Assembly (NCBI RefSeq): GCF_000830885.1
Contig: NZ_CP006951.1
Location: 806,001 to 870,000 of the forward strand
Direction of reading: 5' to 3'
DNA from: Dehalococcoides mccartyi CG5
GTDB lineage: Bacteria; Chloroflexota; Dehalococcoidia; Dehalococcoidales; Dehalococcoidaceae
DNA: 64,000 bases
Below the pieces are notes generated by a model. That model had not been told where the DNA came from. It saw only the letters and a list, made by a program, of their open reading frames with translations, and ran no database searches. Below, one piece after another: positions 45,616 through 54,837 of this stretch (positions are counted from its first letter, which is position 1; the number at the start of each line of letters is the position of its first letter). The translations under genes were made by a program, and so were the position numbers.

Positions 45616-46533
45616 CTAATCATAACGGATACGCGGATCTATCCAGCCGTACATTATGTCTACTATCAGGTTTATAATAGCCACCGCAAAGGCATAAAAA
45701 AGAATCGTCCCCATAATAAGCCCGTAATCCCGGGCAAATACCCCCTGAACAAACAGACGTCCCACACCGGGTATGGAGAATATGTTTTCAATTATAAATG
45801 AACCGGCAATCAGAAATGCCAGTTCAGGTCCGGCCACAGTGACAACCGGGATAAGAGCATTCCGCAGGGTATGCCGGGAAAGAATAATCCGTTCACTCAA
45901 ACCTTTGGCTCTGGCAGTACGTATGTAATCCTGTCTGACTACCTCCAGCATGGAGGCACGCGTAATGCGGGCGGTATAGGCTGCCGGCAGTGCCGCCAGA
46001 GAAAAGGCAGGCATGATAATCTGCCGCCAGTCTCCCCAACCACTGGTAGGCAACCAATGCAACCAGACAGAAAAAATAATAACCAGTAAAATACCTAAGA
46101 CAAAGCCAGGGATACTGGCAAACACCGTTGAAAAAACTACTGCCACATAATCTATAACCGAGTTTTGCTTGAGAGCCGCCGCCATGCCTAATGGAATGCC
46201 TATAACCAGTGCCAATATAAAGGCAATTACCCCCAGAGTAGCCGTTATGGGAAGACCTGTACCGATAATCTCGGTCACACTGCGGTCCTGATACTTATAA
46301 GAAACACCCAAATCCCCATGCAGAGCATTCCAGACATAGTTTATATACTGCTCATAAAAGGGTTTATCCAAACCGTATTTTATGTTCAGATTTTCTACAA
46401 TCTGGGGAGCAAGCTCTTTTTCCCGGTCCCAAGGCCCCCCCGGAACCAGATGCATGAGACTGAAGGTGATAAAGGACACCGCCAGAAGTACCAGCCCCAG
46501 CCAGAGTATTCGTCTGAGAATATACTTTCCCAT
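45616..46533 (-). CDS. Oligopeptide ABC transporter permease (OppB/DppB type)
   Basis: A 305-residue permease with six membrane segments; it begins with the MGKYILRRILW motif and carries the coupling region YIRTARAKGLSERIILSRHTLRNALIPV. It pairs with the OppC-type permease seven bases downstream. Nickel or dipeptide transporters have the same structure, so the substrate is open. Confidence 0.94.
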   Translation of the reverse strand: MGKYILRRILWLGLVLLAVSFITFSLMHLVPGGPWDREKELAPQIVENLNIKYGLDKPFYEQYINYVWNALHGDLGVSYKYQDRSVTEIIGTGLPITATLGVIAFILALVIGIPLGMAAALKQNSVIDYVAVVFSTVFASIPGFVLGILLVIIFSVWLHWLPTSGWGDWRQIIMPAFSLAALPAAYTARITRASMLEVVRQDYIRTARAKGLSERIILSRHTLRNALIPVVTVAGPELAFLIAGSFIIENIFSIPGVGRLFVQGVFARDYGLIMGTILFYAFAVAIINLIVDIMYGWIDPRIRYD

Positions 46534-46609
46534 AGCTACCCTTTAATATACGCAGGGCCCGACGGGTTTATGTTTGTTGCCGAGCCCTGCATATTGACTA
46601 TAAGACTTA

Positions 46610-48286
46610 CTACTTCACAATAGAGACATTGACCAATGAAGTATCACCCATTATGCCGCCATCCATACCGGTTGGTTCCAGCCCTTTAACATACGGCTGT
46701 ACAACATAGAACCGTTCACGGTAGAACATGGTTACAATGGGCATATCTGCCATAACAATTTCCTGAGCCTGAGCCCACATTTGAAGGCGCAGAGTATTAT
46801 CAAGTTCCATCATGGCTTGTCTGGCCAGCGTATCAAAAGCGGGATTTGAATATCCGGTATGGTTGTTGCCACCACCGGTTCCGAACAGGTCAGGTAGCCA
46901 GTTGTCCGGATCAGGATAGTCAGCACCCCAGCCAAACCAGGCCCAAGTATGCTGTTCGCTGTTCACAAAGGCACTAAAGGCTGCCGGTTCCATAGGCTCA
47001 AGGGTAAGATCAAGATTTAAATTGGTCTTTAGCTGAGCCTGCAGGAACTGGGCAATAGTTCGGTTGCTCGCTGTATCTGCATACTGGAATTTGAGTTCGG
47101 GCATGCCAACCCCATTAGGATAGCCGGCATCAGCCAAAAGCTGTTTGGCCTTGGTGACATTAAAAGCAAAATCTTTGCCCAAATCAGCATCGTAACCAGG
47201 CATGCCGGGCGGAATCCACGAATAAGCCGGAGTACCTACCCCGCCTCTAACCTGCTCCACAAAGGCCACCCGGTCAATGGCACAGGACATAGCCTCGCGT
47301 ACCAGCAGATTATCAAAGGGGGCTTTATTAACATTGAACTGGAAAGCAAAAGTAGTAAGGTCATTGTTCCGTACCACTTGCTTACCGTAAACCGGATCAG
47401 CCAAAGTAGCTGTTTCCGTGCCTACCGGGACTCTGGCCATATCAAGCTCACCATTCTTGTAAGCCGATAATTCCTGGGTTGCATCCAGAATCATCAGGTA
47501 CTTAATCTCAGTCAGGGTGGGCTTGGTATCCCAATAATTGGTATTGAGAGTGAACGTCATGTGGTCCTGATGCACCCATTCTTTCAGGGTATACGGCCCG
47601 TTACCTATAAGGTTGCCGGCTTCAGTCCACAAATTACCCTTGGCGGTAATAACGCTTTCCTTTACCGGTGAGGTAGGCCAAAGAGCCATAATAGACAGGA
47701 AGGTGGGGCGGGTCTGAGCCAAGGTAATGCGCAGACTGGTATCGTCTACCGCTGTCACCCCCACAGCATTCCGCAGGGCAGTCTTGGTAGCTGCATCAGC
47801 ACTGGCCGCAGCATTAAATGCCGCCGCACCTACAATATCAAAGTAGAAAGATGCATATTCTGCAGCTGTGTCGGGATCCAGCATTCTCTTGATGCTATAC
47901 TCAAAGTCATGGGCGGTAACCTTTGAGCCATCGCTCCAGGTCACGTTTGATTTGACTTTGAAGGTATAGGTCAAACCATCTGCTGAAATACCCCCGTTAG
48001 CCACGGTGGGAATTTCCTGGGCACACGCTGCCTTTAGGGACAGGTCTGAGTTAAAGTCCAGCAGACCTACAAAGAGTAGCATGATTACAGATCTCTCCGT
48101 AGCCCAAGAAGCCTTGTTGGGATCTATGGTGTTGGGTTCACCTGCCAGATTGACACGGAATACCTGAGGAGTGGTGACAGTTCCGTCATCCCCGTCGTCA
48201 TCGTTGTCGTCACTGGTACAACCGCTAAACACTATTGGCACAATGATTAACAGGGCTGCCAGCAGGTATAATAACTTCCCTTTCAT
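46610..48286 (-). CDS. Peptide-type solute-binding lipoprotein (SBP family 5)
   Basis: A 558-residue extracellular binding protein. Signal peptide ends in IVFSGC (lipid Cys near residue 23), followed by a strongly acidic linker of Asp repeats. The family-5 motifs are present: EPNTIDPNKA, SDGSKVTAHDFEYSIKRM, NGPYTLKEW, and VREAMSCAIDR. First gene of the importer operon, with a 76-base gap before the OppB-type gene. The substrate could be peptides or another small solute such as nickel or a corrinoid-related compound; the sequence alone does not tell. Confidence 0.93.
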   Translation of the reverse strand: MKGKLLYLLAALLIIVPIVFSGCTSDDNDDDGDDGTVTTPQVFRVNLAGEPNTIDPNKASWATERSVIMLLFVGLLDFNSDLSLKAACAQEIPTVANGGISADGLTYTFKVKSNVTWSDGSKVTAHDFEYSIKRMLDPDTAAEYASFYFDIVGAAAFNAAASADAATKTALRNAVGVTAVDDTSLRITLAQTRPTFLSIMALWPTSPVKESVITAKGNLWTEAGNLIGNGPYTLKEWVHQDHMTFTLNTNYWDTKPTLTEIKYLMILDATQELSAYKNGELDMARVPVGTETATLADPVYGKQVVRNNDLTTFAFQFNVNKAPFDNLLVREAMSCAIDRVAFVEQVRGGVGTPAYSWIPPGMPGYDADLGKDFAFNVTKAKQLLADAGYPNGVGMPELKFQYADTASNRTIAQFLQAQLKTNLNLDLTLEPMEPAAFSAFVNSEQHTWAWFGWGADYPDPDNWLPDLFGTGGGNNHTGYSNPAFDTLARQAMMELDNTLRLQMWAQAQEIVMADMPIVTMFYRERFYVVQPYVKGLEPTGMDGGIMGDTSLVNVSIVK

Positions 48287-48544
48287 ACAACCTCCTTTCT
48301 GGTATTGTTTTATAAGTTTATTATACTCATGTATTATTATTTGTCTATAGGCTTTTATTTGTTTGTTATCATTACATTCTTATAGTGTTATTGGTTTTTA
48401 TATATTATTGTCCTGTATAATGAAATATCTCCTTAGCTGCTAATATTTATCTAACTTTTTATATATATGTCCAGATGCATACTACTATTTACCGCAAAAT
48501 ACTGAAATGTTAAGGTATAATAGGAAAGCAGAGGGTGCATATAT

Positions 48545-49951
48545 GTGAGTATAAAAATACAGTTTCTGGGGGCTGCCCAAAATGTTACCGGTTCAAGATA
48601 CCTGCTACAGACAGACCGCACCCATCTGCTGGTGGACTGTGGACTCTACCAAGAACGGCGTCTGCAAAACCGAAACTGGCAACCCTTTGATGTACCGCCT
48701 GAAAGCCTGAATGCCGTACTTGTCAGTCATGCCCATATTGACCATTGCGGTCTGTTGCCAAAGCTGGTAAAGGACGGGTATAAAGGGCCGGTTTATTTAA
48801 CAGCAGCCACAGCAGAAATTGCCCGTATATCTCTGGCAGACGCAGGCAAGATTCAGGAAGAAGATGCTGCTTTTAAAAAGACCCGTCATGAACGAGAAGG
48901 CCGAAAAACCCAATATCCCGAAATACCCCTTTATACGGCAGAAGATGCACGAGCCGTATTCCCCCTGTTTAAAACGGTGGCATACAACCGGGAAATAACT
49001 ATCTCCCCTGACATAATCGCCACCTTTCATAATGCCGGGCATGTTTTCGGTTCAGCTAGTATAGAACTCAAAATAACGGAAAATAATCATCAAAAAGTAA
49101 TAGCCTTTTCAGGTGACTTGGGTAACTGGGACAGACCCATTCTGAAAAATCCGGACCTGATAAATCAGGCAGATTACATTGTGATAGAGTCTACTTACGG
49201 TGACCGCACCCATGAAGATATAAATGAGGCTTTGCTGAAACTGGCAGACATAATAAACCAGACTGTTAAACTGGGAGGGAATGTTGTTATTCCCAGTTTT
49301 GCTTTGGAACGCACTCAGGATTTGTTGTTTTTTCTGAACCGGCTTATATCAGAGAGCAAAATACCCCGTTTAAAAGTCTTTGTAGATAGCCCTATGGCTA
49401 TCAGCATTACCAAAATATTCAAAGAACACCCTGAGCTATATGACCGTGAGACCACTGGCTGGGTAAAAAACGGCAGTTCGCCATTTGAATTTGAAGGGCT
49501 TCACTTTACCAATAAGGCAGCGGACTCCGAAGCTATTCTGGCAGAAAAAGACTCTTGCATAATAATAGCCGGCTCAGGTATGTGTACCGGAGGACGGATA
49601 AAACGCCATCTTGCAAGCAATATCAGCCGCCCCGAATCAACTATTCTGTTTGTGGGTTTCCAGGCAACCGGCACACTAGGCAGACTGATAACTGATGGAG
49701 TAAAAGAAGTTCGGATACTGGGGCAATACTATCCGGTGCATGCCCGCATAGAGGAGCTAAGGGCTTTTTCAGCTCATGCAGACCAGCCCACCCTGCTTCG
49801 CTGGTTAAAGGGTTTTAAAAACAGACCTGAGCAGGTATTTGTAACCCATGGCGAACCAAAAAGCAACCAGATGCTGATAAACGCCATCACAGACACTTTT
49901 GGCTGGGAAACAATCGCACCGGCATATCAAGATGAATGCCAACTGGATTAA
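48545..49951 (+). CDS. MBL-fold beta-CASP RNA metallo-hydrolase
   Basis: A 468-residue nuclease of the CPSF73/Ysh1-like group. The metal site is HAHIDHCGLLP (about residues 60-70), and further ligands lie in FHNAGHVFGSASIEL and FSGDLG. The beta-CASP domain (about 225-350) and a carboxyl-terminal RMMBL-type segment with FSAHADQPTLLRWL and VTHGEP follow. It probably cleaves RNA. GTG start has GAGGGTG upstream, and TATAAT is at 48516-48521. The gene stands alone. Confidence 0.92.
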   Translation: MSIKIQFLGAAQNVTGSRYLLQTDRTHLLVDCGLYQERRLQNRNWQPFDVPPESLNAVLVSHAHIDHCGLLPKLVKDGYKGPVYLTAATAEIARISLADAGKIQEEDAAFKKTRHEREGRKTQYPEIPLYTAEDARAVFPLFKTVAYNREITISPDIIATFHNAGHVFGSASIELKITENNHQKVIAFSGDLGNWDRPILKNPDLINQADYIVIESTYGDRTHEDINEALLKLADIINQTVKLGGNVVIPSFALERTQDLLFFLNRLISESKIPRLKVFVDSPMAISITKIFKEHPELYDRETTGWVKNGSSPFEFEGLHFTNKAADSEAILAEKDSCIIIAGSGMCTGGRIKRHLASNISRPESTILFVGFQATGTLGRLITDGVKEVRILGQYYPVHARIEELRAFSAHADQPTLLRWLKGFKNRPEQVFVTHGEPKSNQMLINAITDTFGWETIAPAYQDECQLD

Positions 49952-50319
49952 AGACAAATAAAAAACCGCTTAAACAGCGGCAAATTTTGATACACAATCT
50001 TAATTACCCAAGCTTAGCAACCATCTTTAGCCTAATGCTCTTTTAGCATCTCATGATTACCAATACTAAGTATAAGGGCTACTAATATGAGCCATAAACC
50101 CAGCGCAGACATAACAAACCCCAGTAAATATTTGGCAGATCCTTCCGATAACCGATTACACCTAGGGCTCAGCACACGGCAGGGGACCTGGATGAAATTT
50201 AAGCTTTAGCTGCCTCTAACTAAAGCACCCTAGTTTCCCCCGAAAGGATCCGCCCGCAGTTAATATAAACCATAACTATTCTAATATATATACGTATGTT
50301 TACGTAATTAAGGGACGAA
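49952..50319. other. Intergenic region with weak terminator
   Basis: A 368-base gap. Right after the nuclease gene CCGCT/AGCGG (49967-49981) can form a short terminator-like stem. A possible 47-residue membrane protein is described separately. The remaining 50176-50319 shows no gene. Confidence 0.5.
50032..50175 (-). CDS. Possible 47-residue membrane protein
   Basis: A minus-strand frame from GTG 50175 to TAG, encoding about 15 polar residues, one clear hydrophobic segment (about residues 17-38, LLGFVMSALGLWLILVALIL split around Trp) and a charged tail ending in MLKEH. No ribosome binding site precedes the GTG, so the true start may differ. The amphipathic pattern is protein-like. It is downstream of the NarX-type kinase and regulator genes in the same direction. 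Confidence 0.35.
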   Translation of the reverse strand: MLSPRCNRLSEGSAKYLLGFVMSALGLWLILVALILSIGNHEMLKEH

Positions 50320-51018
50320 TTATCCCGTAGTTTCCTCAGGCATATTTTTTTCAGACATTTCATACTTGTTTTCAGGGGGGATTATGCCCCTCTGCAAAGC
50401 ATACCGTAACAGCTGTGTCTGGTTACGTAAATCCAGTTTACGCATCATATTGGCACGGTGGACTTCGACTGTGCGGGGTGATATAAACAGCTTTTCGGCT
50501 ATTTCAGCGCAGGTGTACCCTTGGGATACCAAATGCAGTACTTCCCTTTCCCGTATGGTCAAAGTCTCATACGGGTCAAGCGATGTAGCTTCAGCCGTCT
50601 TTTCCATATAGGCTTCAATGGCTTTTTCAGATAACGGCGGGCTGAGATAACGATGCCCCTGCATAGCTTCTCTAACTGCTCTTACCAGTTCCTCAGAGGT
50701 GGAGTCTTTAAGTACATAAGCCCATGCCCCTGCCCGAAGAGCTTCATGCACATAGGCCTCATTACCATACATAGACAGGATAACCACCGCCGTTTTGGGG
50801 GAACGCTTGACTACCTGATAAGTGACCTCTATGCCGCTCATACCACCCATCATCAAGTCGGTTACCAGCACATTTGGTTGCAGGTTTTGAGCTAGATTTA
50901 CCGCTTCAATACCATCCGAAGCTTCACCCACCACATTAAAATCAGCTTCGGCCTCAAGCAACGCTTTCAGACCATGGCGTACAATGTGATGATCATCTGC
51001 AAGTACAATACTAATCAT
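50320..51018 (-). CDS. LuxR/NarL-family response regulator
   Basis: A 232-residue regulator. Receiver with ADDH at 7-10, phospho-acceptor Asp54 (LVTDLMMGG) and Lys in VLKDST; the LuxR helix-turn-helix domain (about 150-212, LTIREREVLHLVSQGYTCAEIAEKL broken by its turn) is intact. Its ATG overlaps the kinase stop by four bases (ATGA), so it is the output partner of that kinase. Confidence 0.95.
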   Translation of the reverse strand: MISIVLADDHHIVRHGLKALLEAEADFNVVGEASDGIEAVNLAQNLQPNVLVTDLMMGGMSGIEVTYQVVKRSPKTAVVILSMYGNEAYVHEALRAGAWAYVLKDSTSEELVRAVREAMQGHRYLSPPLSEKAIEAYMEKTAEATSLDPYETLTIREREVLHLVSQGYTCAEIAEKLFISPRTVEVHRANMMRKLDLRNQTQLLRYALQRGIIPPENKYEMSEKNMPEETTG

Positions 51019-54000
51019 GGCTTGCCTCCGTTTATCCTGCCCATTTCTTCATTCAAAGGAAGTTCAACTATAATATGAGTACCCTCGCCCGGTTTGGATT
51101 CTATATCCAGTTTACCACCAAGGAATCGTACCCTTTCTTTCATACCCTTCAAGCCGCTTGACATGCCAGTAGCACGCTGGGCCGGGTTAAAACCTTTGCC
51201 GCTATCCTGAATAACTAGTGCCAGCTGGTTTTTGTCTGCCCTTGCCCTGACCAGCACATGGTCAACTCCTGCGTAACGTACCACATTAGTCAAGGCTTCC
51301 TGAATAATACGATACACAGCAGTGCCCAGCTGGGGAGAAAACTTGCGTTTAAGACCGGCATGCTGGAAATTTACATTTATACCAGTCTGGCTTGAAAAAC
51401 GGTCAAAATACCAGAGCAAAGCCGGCAGGAGACCCAGATCATCCAACATGCGGGGGCGTAAATCAAGGGACATATTTCTGACACTGCTAATAAGCTCACT
51501 AACCAGAGGCTGGGCTTCGGCCAGCAACTTCTCTGACCTATCTGGAAGACTATCTTTAGCTTTATCCAGCATCAATTTCAAAACTGTGAGTGACTGTCCC
51601 ACCTGGTCATGCAATTCACGGGCAATTGTGGCGCGCTCTTCTTCCTGAAGCTCAACCAGCCGCTGGGAAAGGGTGTGCAATTCGTATTCCGCAGCCTTTC
51701 GTTCACTTATATCACGCGAAGCCCCAAGTATACCCAAAAAATGATGGTTTTCATCATACAGGGGACGCATCAGTGTATCTGTTATTATAACTTTGCCATC
51801 CTGTCGCTTAACCTCCAGTTCAAGCGGGTTCACAATAAGCTCAGAACCGGTTTTACGTACCTGTTGGTAGACATCCAGCAGTTTTTCGTAAGATTCGGAG
51901 GTGAATATCATGGAAATATGTTTACCAAGTATATCCTCAGGGTAGTAGTTGAGCAGGTGGATAATTGACGGAGACAAATAACTGGTGTTCAAGTGTTCAT
52001 CAATAGTCCAGATGAATGCCACCATGTTATCCGCCAGCAGGCGATACCGTCTTTCACTATCCCTAAGGGCTTCTTCGGCCAATTTACGTTCAGTAACATC
52101 CTGAACAGTGCCCAGTACCCTCAGCGGAACACCGGTATCGCTTAAGATTATTTCTGCCTGATCATGGACATAACGCAAATGTCCGTCAGGCCGTATTATC
52201 CGGTGTTCTATATTTATCTTTGAGCCGGATACCATAGCTTTTTGAGCTTCAACCCGAACCATATCCCGATCTTCAGTGTGGAAAATTTCCATAATCTGTT
52301 TAATATTTGGAATCCCGTTTGCAGGAGATAAACCTAGTATATTGTAAGTCTCATCTGACAGCAGAAGACTATGCCCTAAAAGGTCATAATCCCAGTTGCC
52401 GATGTGGGCAATCCTTTCCGCCTGAGCCAGTAAACCGGCCTGATATCGTAAAATAATCTGTTCCATCTGACTTCGCTCGGTAACATCGTGGAAAAGGGTC
52501 AGTTTGGAAGTAGTGCCGTCAGGATTTTTGACAGGGGTCGCCATAAGCTCATAATCCCGCTGGTTGTAGGGAGAATGCCATTCCCAGCGAACTGTCTGCC
52601 CGCTTAAAACTTCTTTATTCTTGCAGTATTCACAGGGAATGTTGCTATGATGGAAATAGTCATAACACTTCTTGCCTTCGATAGCCCCAAACTGGGACAT
52701 AAGAGGAGGATTAACATATTCTATTTCGTAGTCTGCATTTACAATATAAACCCCGTCTTCCATAGCATCCAGTATACCCAGCAGTTTATCTCTTTCCATT
52801 TTCAGAGCGGCATCGGCCTTTTTACGTTCGGTAATATCCCGGGCTACCGAAATGACCATAAGCTTCCCGCCCAGCTCAAACTGCTGAATATTAAGTTCAA
52901 CCGGTATAAATGTACCATCACGGCAAAGATGCCTCTGCTCTGTAATAACCCGCCCTTCTTCCTTTAGTTTCCTGCCGACTTCAGCTGATAAACCAGTAAA
53001 CGCAGGATCATCTATCTGGCAGGGCGACATATTTAACAATTCCTGACGGCTGTATCCAAGGCGTTGGCACGCTACCTCGTTAACTTCAATAAAGTTGCTG
53101 GTTTTACCGTCTGGAGTTATGTAATGTACAAAAACCGCATCACCTGAACCATTAAATAAAAACCGATAGCGTTTTTCACTCTCCTCCAGCATTTGGCGAG
53201 TCCTGTTACTCTTGAAAGCAATGGCCGCCAGAGCACCGAAAGAAGAAGCCACCCTGATATCGGATGCTCCAAACCCACCCGCTTTATTAAAAAGAGCCAG
53301 CAAGCCCACACTTCGCCCGCCAAGACGTACCGGGGCAAAAAGGGCATTTTCTGCTTTTAAGTAATTAGCCGGCAAAAACGCATAATAATCATCAGCCTTG
53401 AAATCATTTTCCAGTACAGTTTTTCCGCCTTGACTGGCCTGCAAAGCCAAACCTGCCAGAGGTATGGAAAGGGGAAGTTCCGGCTGTCCTTTAGTACTGT
53501 CAAAGTAAATGATACGGCAAACACCGCCTTCTACATGCCCCACAAAACCACTCTGGCAAGAGGTGATTTTCTTGCAGGAAGAATACACAGCCATAGCAGC
53601 TTCTTTAAAACCGGAATGTTCCAGTATGGCACGTGATGCATCCAGCAATGCCGCTGTTTCACGGGTACGCCGGCGGGTTTCTTCCAGCGAAAATTTCAGG
53701 GCTATTTCCATTTGCTTGCGAACAGTGGTTTCTATAAGGGAAAATACCAGCCCCTGTACTCTTCCTCGGGAATTTTTAATGGGTACCAGACTCCAATCCC
53801 AGTAGGTAATACCTCTCCAAGGTTGGTCAGGGTACTCAAAGGGTTTGTCACAAAATTCCACTGGCTTGCCTGTTTTGATCACCCGTCTAAAAATAGCTTC
53901 ATTTTCAGCACTGGGGAAAAGGGCAAAATGATTTGCACCTATCAATTCAGCTTCAGTATGACCGCAATTTTTCATATAAGCCTGGTTAACTTTTATGAAG

Positions 54001-54704
54001 TTGAAATCTCTATCCAAAAAAGCCAGCTGGGTGGTTGTATTATCCATAATAGATTGAAAAGACTGCTTGTCACGTTCCAGGGTGCTGACCATTTCGGCTA
54101 TTTTTTTATCATGCAGAGCAGCCTGCTTAAACAGTTTTTTGCGTTCGCTGATACCATTTTTATACTTGCTTATATCTGTAACCGTAGCTAATATACCGTT
54201 AAACTCTGTATCCTGCCCAAATGGCACCGAAACACTGAAAACCACCCATACCAGCCGCCCGTTACTCTTTTTCAGCTGGAGTTCATACCGGGCTGAAGTA
54301 CCTTTTTTATGTTTTTCCCACTGGGCAAGTGCAGTTGCCAAATGGGCTTTACTGACCATCTCAAATATCGTTTTCCCATGGAGCACCTCAGAGGAATAGC
54401 CAGTTATCTGGCTGACACAGGGATTGACCAGTGTTATCCGGCCGTTGGCATCGGTGAGTATCACACCCTCATAGGCAGTTTCTATAATACGTCGGCAAAT
54501 TTCTTTGGCATCTGGTGTATTTTGTTGACGAATCTCATCAGAAGCTGCTTCGGGAGCATTTTTTAAAATCTGAGAAGGCGCAAACGGAGATGCCCTTCCG
54601 GAAAAATGAAGAGCGGTTTGGTTTAAAAGCAATTTATCGTAGTTACCTTGCAGGTCTTCAAGTTCTGCATCCAGCCTGGCATTGGTTTTGCGAATTTTAC
54701 GCAT
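51015..54704 (-). CDS. Six-PAS/GAF sensor kinase of the NarX/DegS class
   Basis: A 1229-residue soluble kinase. In order: a short coiled coil (1-25), PAS1 (about 68-185), PAS2 (about 215-335), a GAF domain (about 355-505), PAS3 (about 510-635), PAS4 (about 640-760), PAS5 (about 770-885), PAS6 (about 890-1010), a HisKA_3 dimerisation domain with phospho-acceptor in ARELHDQVGQSL, and a HATPase domain (IIQEALTNVVRYA, DSGKGFNP, GLKGMKERV). PAS4 holds CEYC, a possible iron or redox site. No membrane segment, so it senses a cytoplasmic signal. GGGGGG before ATG supports the start. It is coupled to the LuxR-type regulator. Confidence 0.94.
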   Translation of the reverse strand: MRKIRKTNARLDAELEDLQGNYDKLLLNQTALHFSGRASPFAPSQILKNAPEAASDEIRQQNTPDAKEICRRIIETAYEGVILTDANGRITLVNPCVSQITGYSSEVLHGKTIFEMVSKAHLATALAQWEKHKKGTSARYELQLKKSNGRLVWVVFSVSVPFGQDTEFNGILATVTDISKYKNGISERKKLFKQAALHDKKIAEMVSTLERDKQSFQSIMDNTTTQLAFLDRDFNFIKVNQAYMKNCGHTEAELIGANHFALFPSAENEAIFRRVIKTGKPVEFCDKPFEYPDQPWRGITYWDWSLVPIKNSRGRVQGLVFSLIETTVRKQMEIALKFSLEETRRRTRETAALLDASRAILEHSGFKEAAMAVYSSCKKITSCQSGFVGHVEGGVCRIIYFDSTKGQPELPLSIPLAGLALQASQGGKTVLENDFKADDYYAFLPANYLKAENALFAPVRLGGRSVGLLALFNKAGGFGASDIRVASSFGALAAIAFKSNRTRQMLEESEKRYRFLFNGSGDAVFVHYITPDGKTSNFIEVNEVACQRLGYSRQELLNMSPCQIDDPAFTGLSAEVGRKLKEEGRVITEQRHLCRDGTFIPVELNIQQFELGGKLMVISVARDITERKKADAALKMERDKLLGILDAMEDGVYIVNADYEIEYVNPPLMSQFGAIEGKKCYDYFHHSNIPCEYCKNKEVLSGQTVRWEWHSPYNQRDYELMATPVKNPDGTTSKLTLFHDVTERSQMEQIILRYQAGLLAQAERIAHIGNWDYDLLGHSLLLSDETYNILGLSPANGIPNIKQIMEIFHTEDRDMVRVEAQKAMVSGSKINIEHRIIRPDGHLRYVHDQAEIILSDTGVPLRVLGTVQDVTERKLAEEALRDSERRYRLLADNMVAFIWTIDEHLNTSYLSPSIIHLLNYYPEDILGKHISMIFTSESYEKLLDVYQQVRKTGSELIVNPLELEVKRQDGKVIITDTLMRPLYDENHHFLGILGASRDISERKAAEYELHTLSQRLVELQEEERATIARELHDQVGQSLTVLKLMLDKAKDSLPDRSEKLLAEAQPLVSELISSVRNMSLDLRPRMLDDLGLLPALLWYFDRFSSQTGINVNFQHAGLKRKFSPQLGTAVYRIIQEALTNVVRYAGVDHVLVRARADKNQLALVIQDSGKGFNPAQRATGMSSGLKGMKERVRFLGGKLDIESKPGEGTHIIVELPLNEEMGRINGGKP

Positions 54705-54817
54705 AATCCCCCCGGAGAACCAATTGTCTTAATTTTAGGCTATAAGTAAACTGGTAACAAGACATATTTTTAACCCAAGCTATATCCTGTCAAAATTAAA
54801 CGCAAAACCTATATTTA

Positions 54818-54826
54818 TGCTACAAT
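54818..54826 (+). promoter_or_regulatory. Extended -10 just before the methyltransferase start
   Basis: TGC-TACAAT is an extended -10 ending 12 bases before ATG 54838. Initiation near 54833 would leave almost no leader, and it excludes the ATG at 54817 as start. Confidence 0.5.
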
Positions 54827-54837
54827 GCCCCCTGCAT

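Noticed and set aside
49967-50319. Possible small RNA gene in the gap after the beta-CASP gene
   Set aside because: Only one weak hairpin, no promoter and no known RNA motif.
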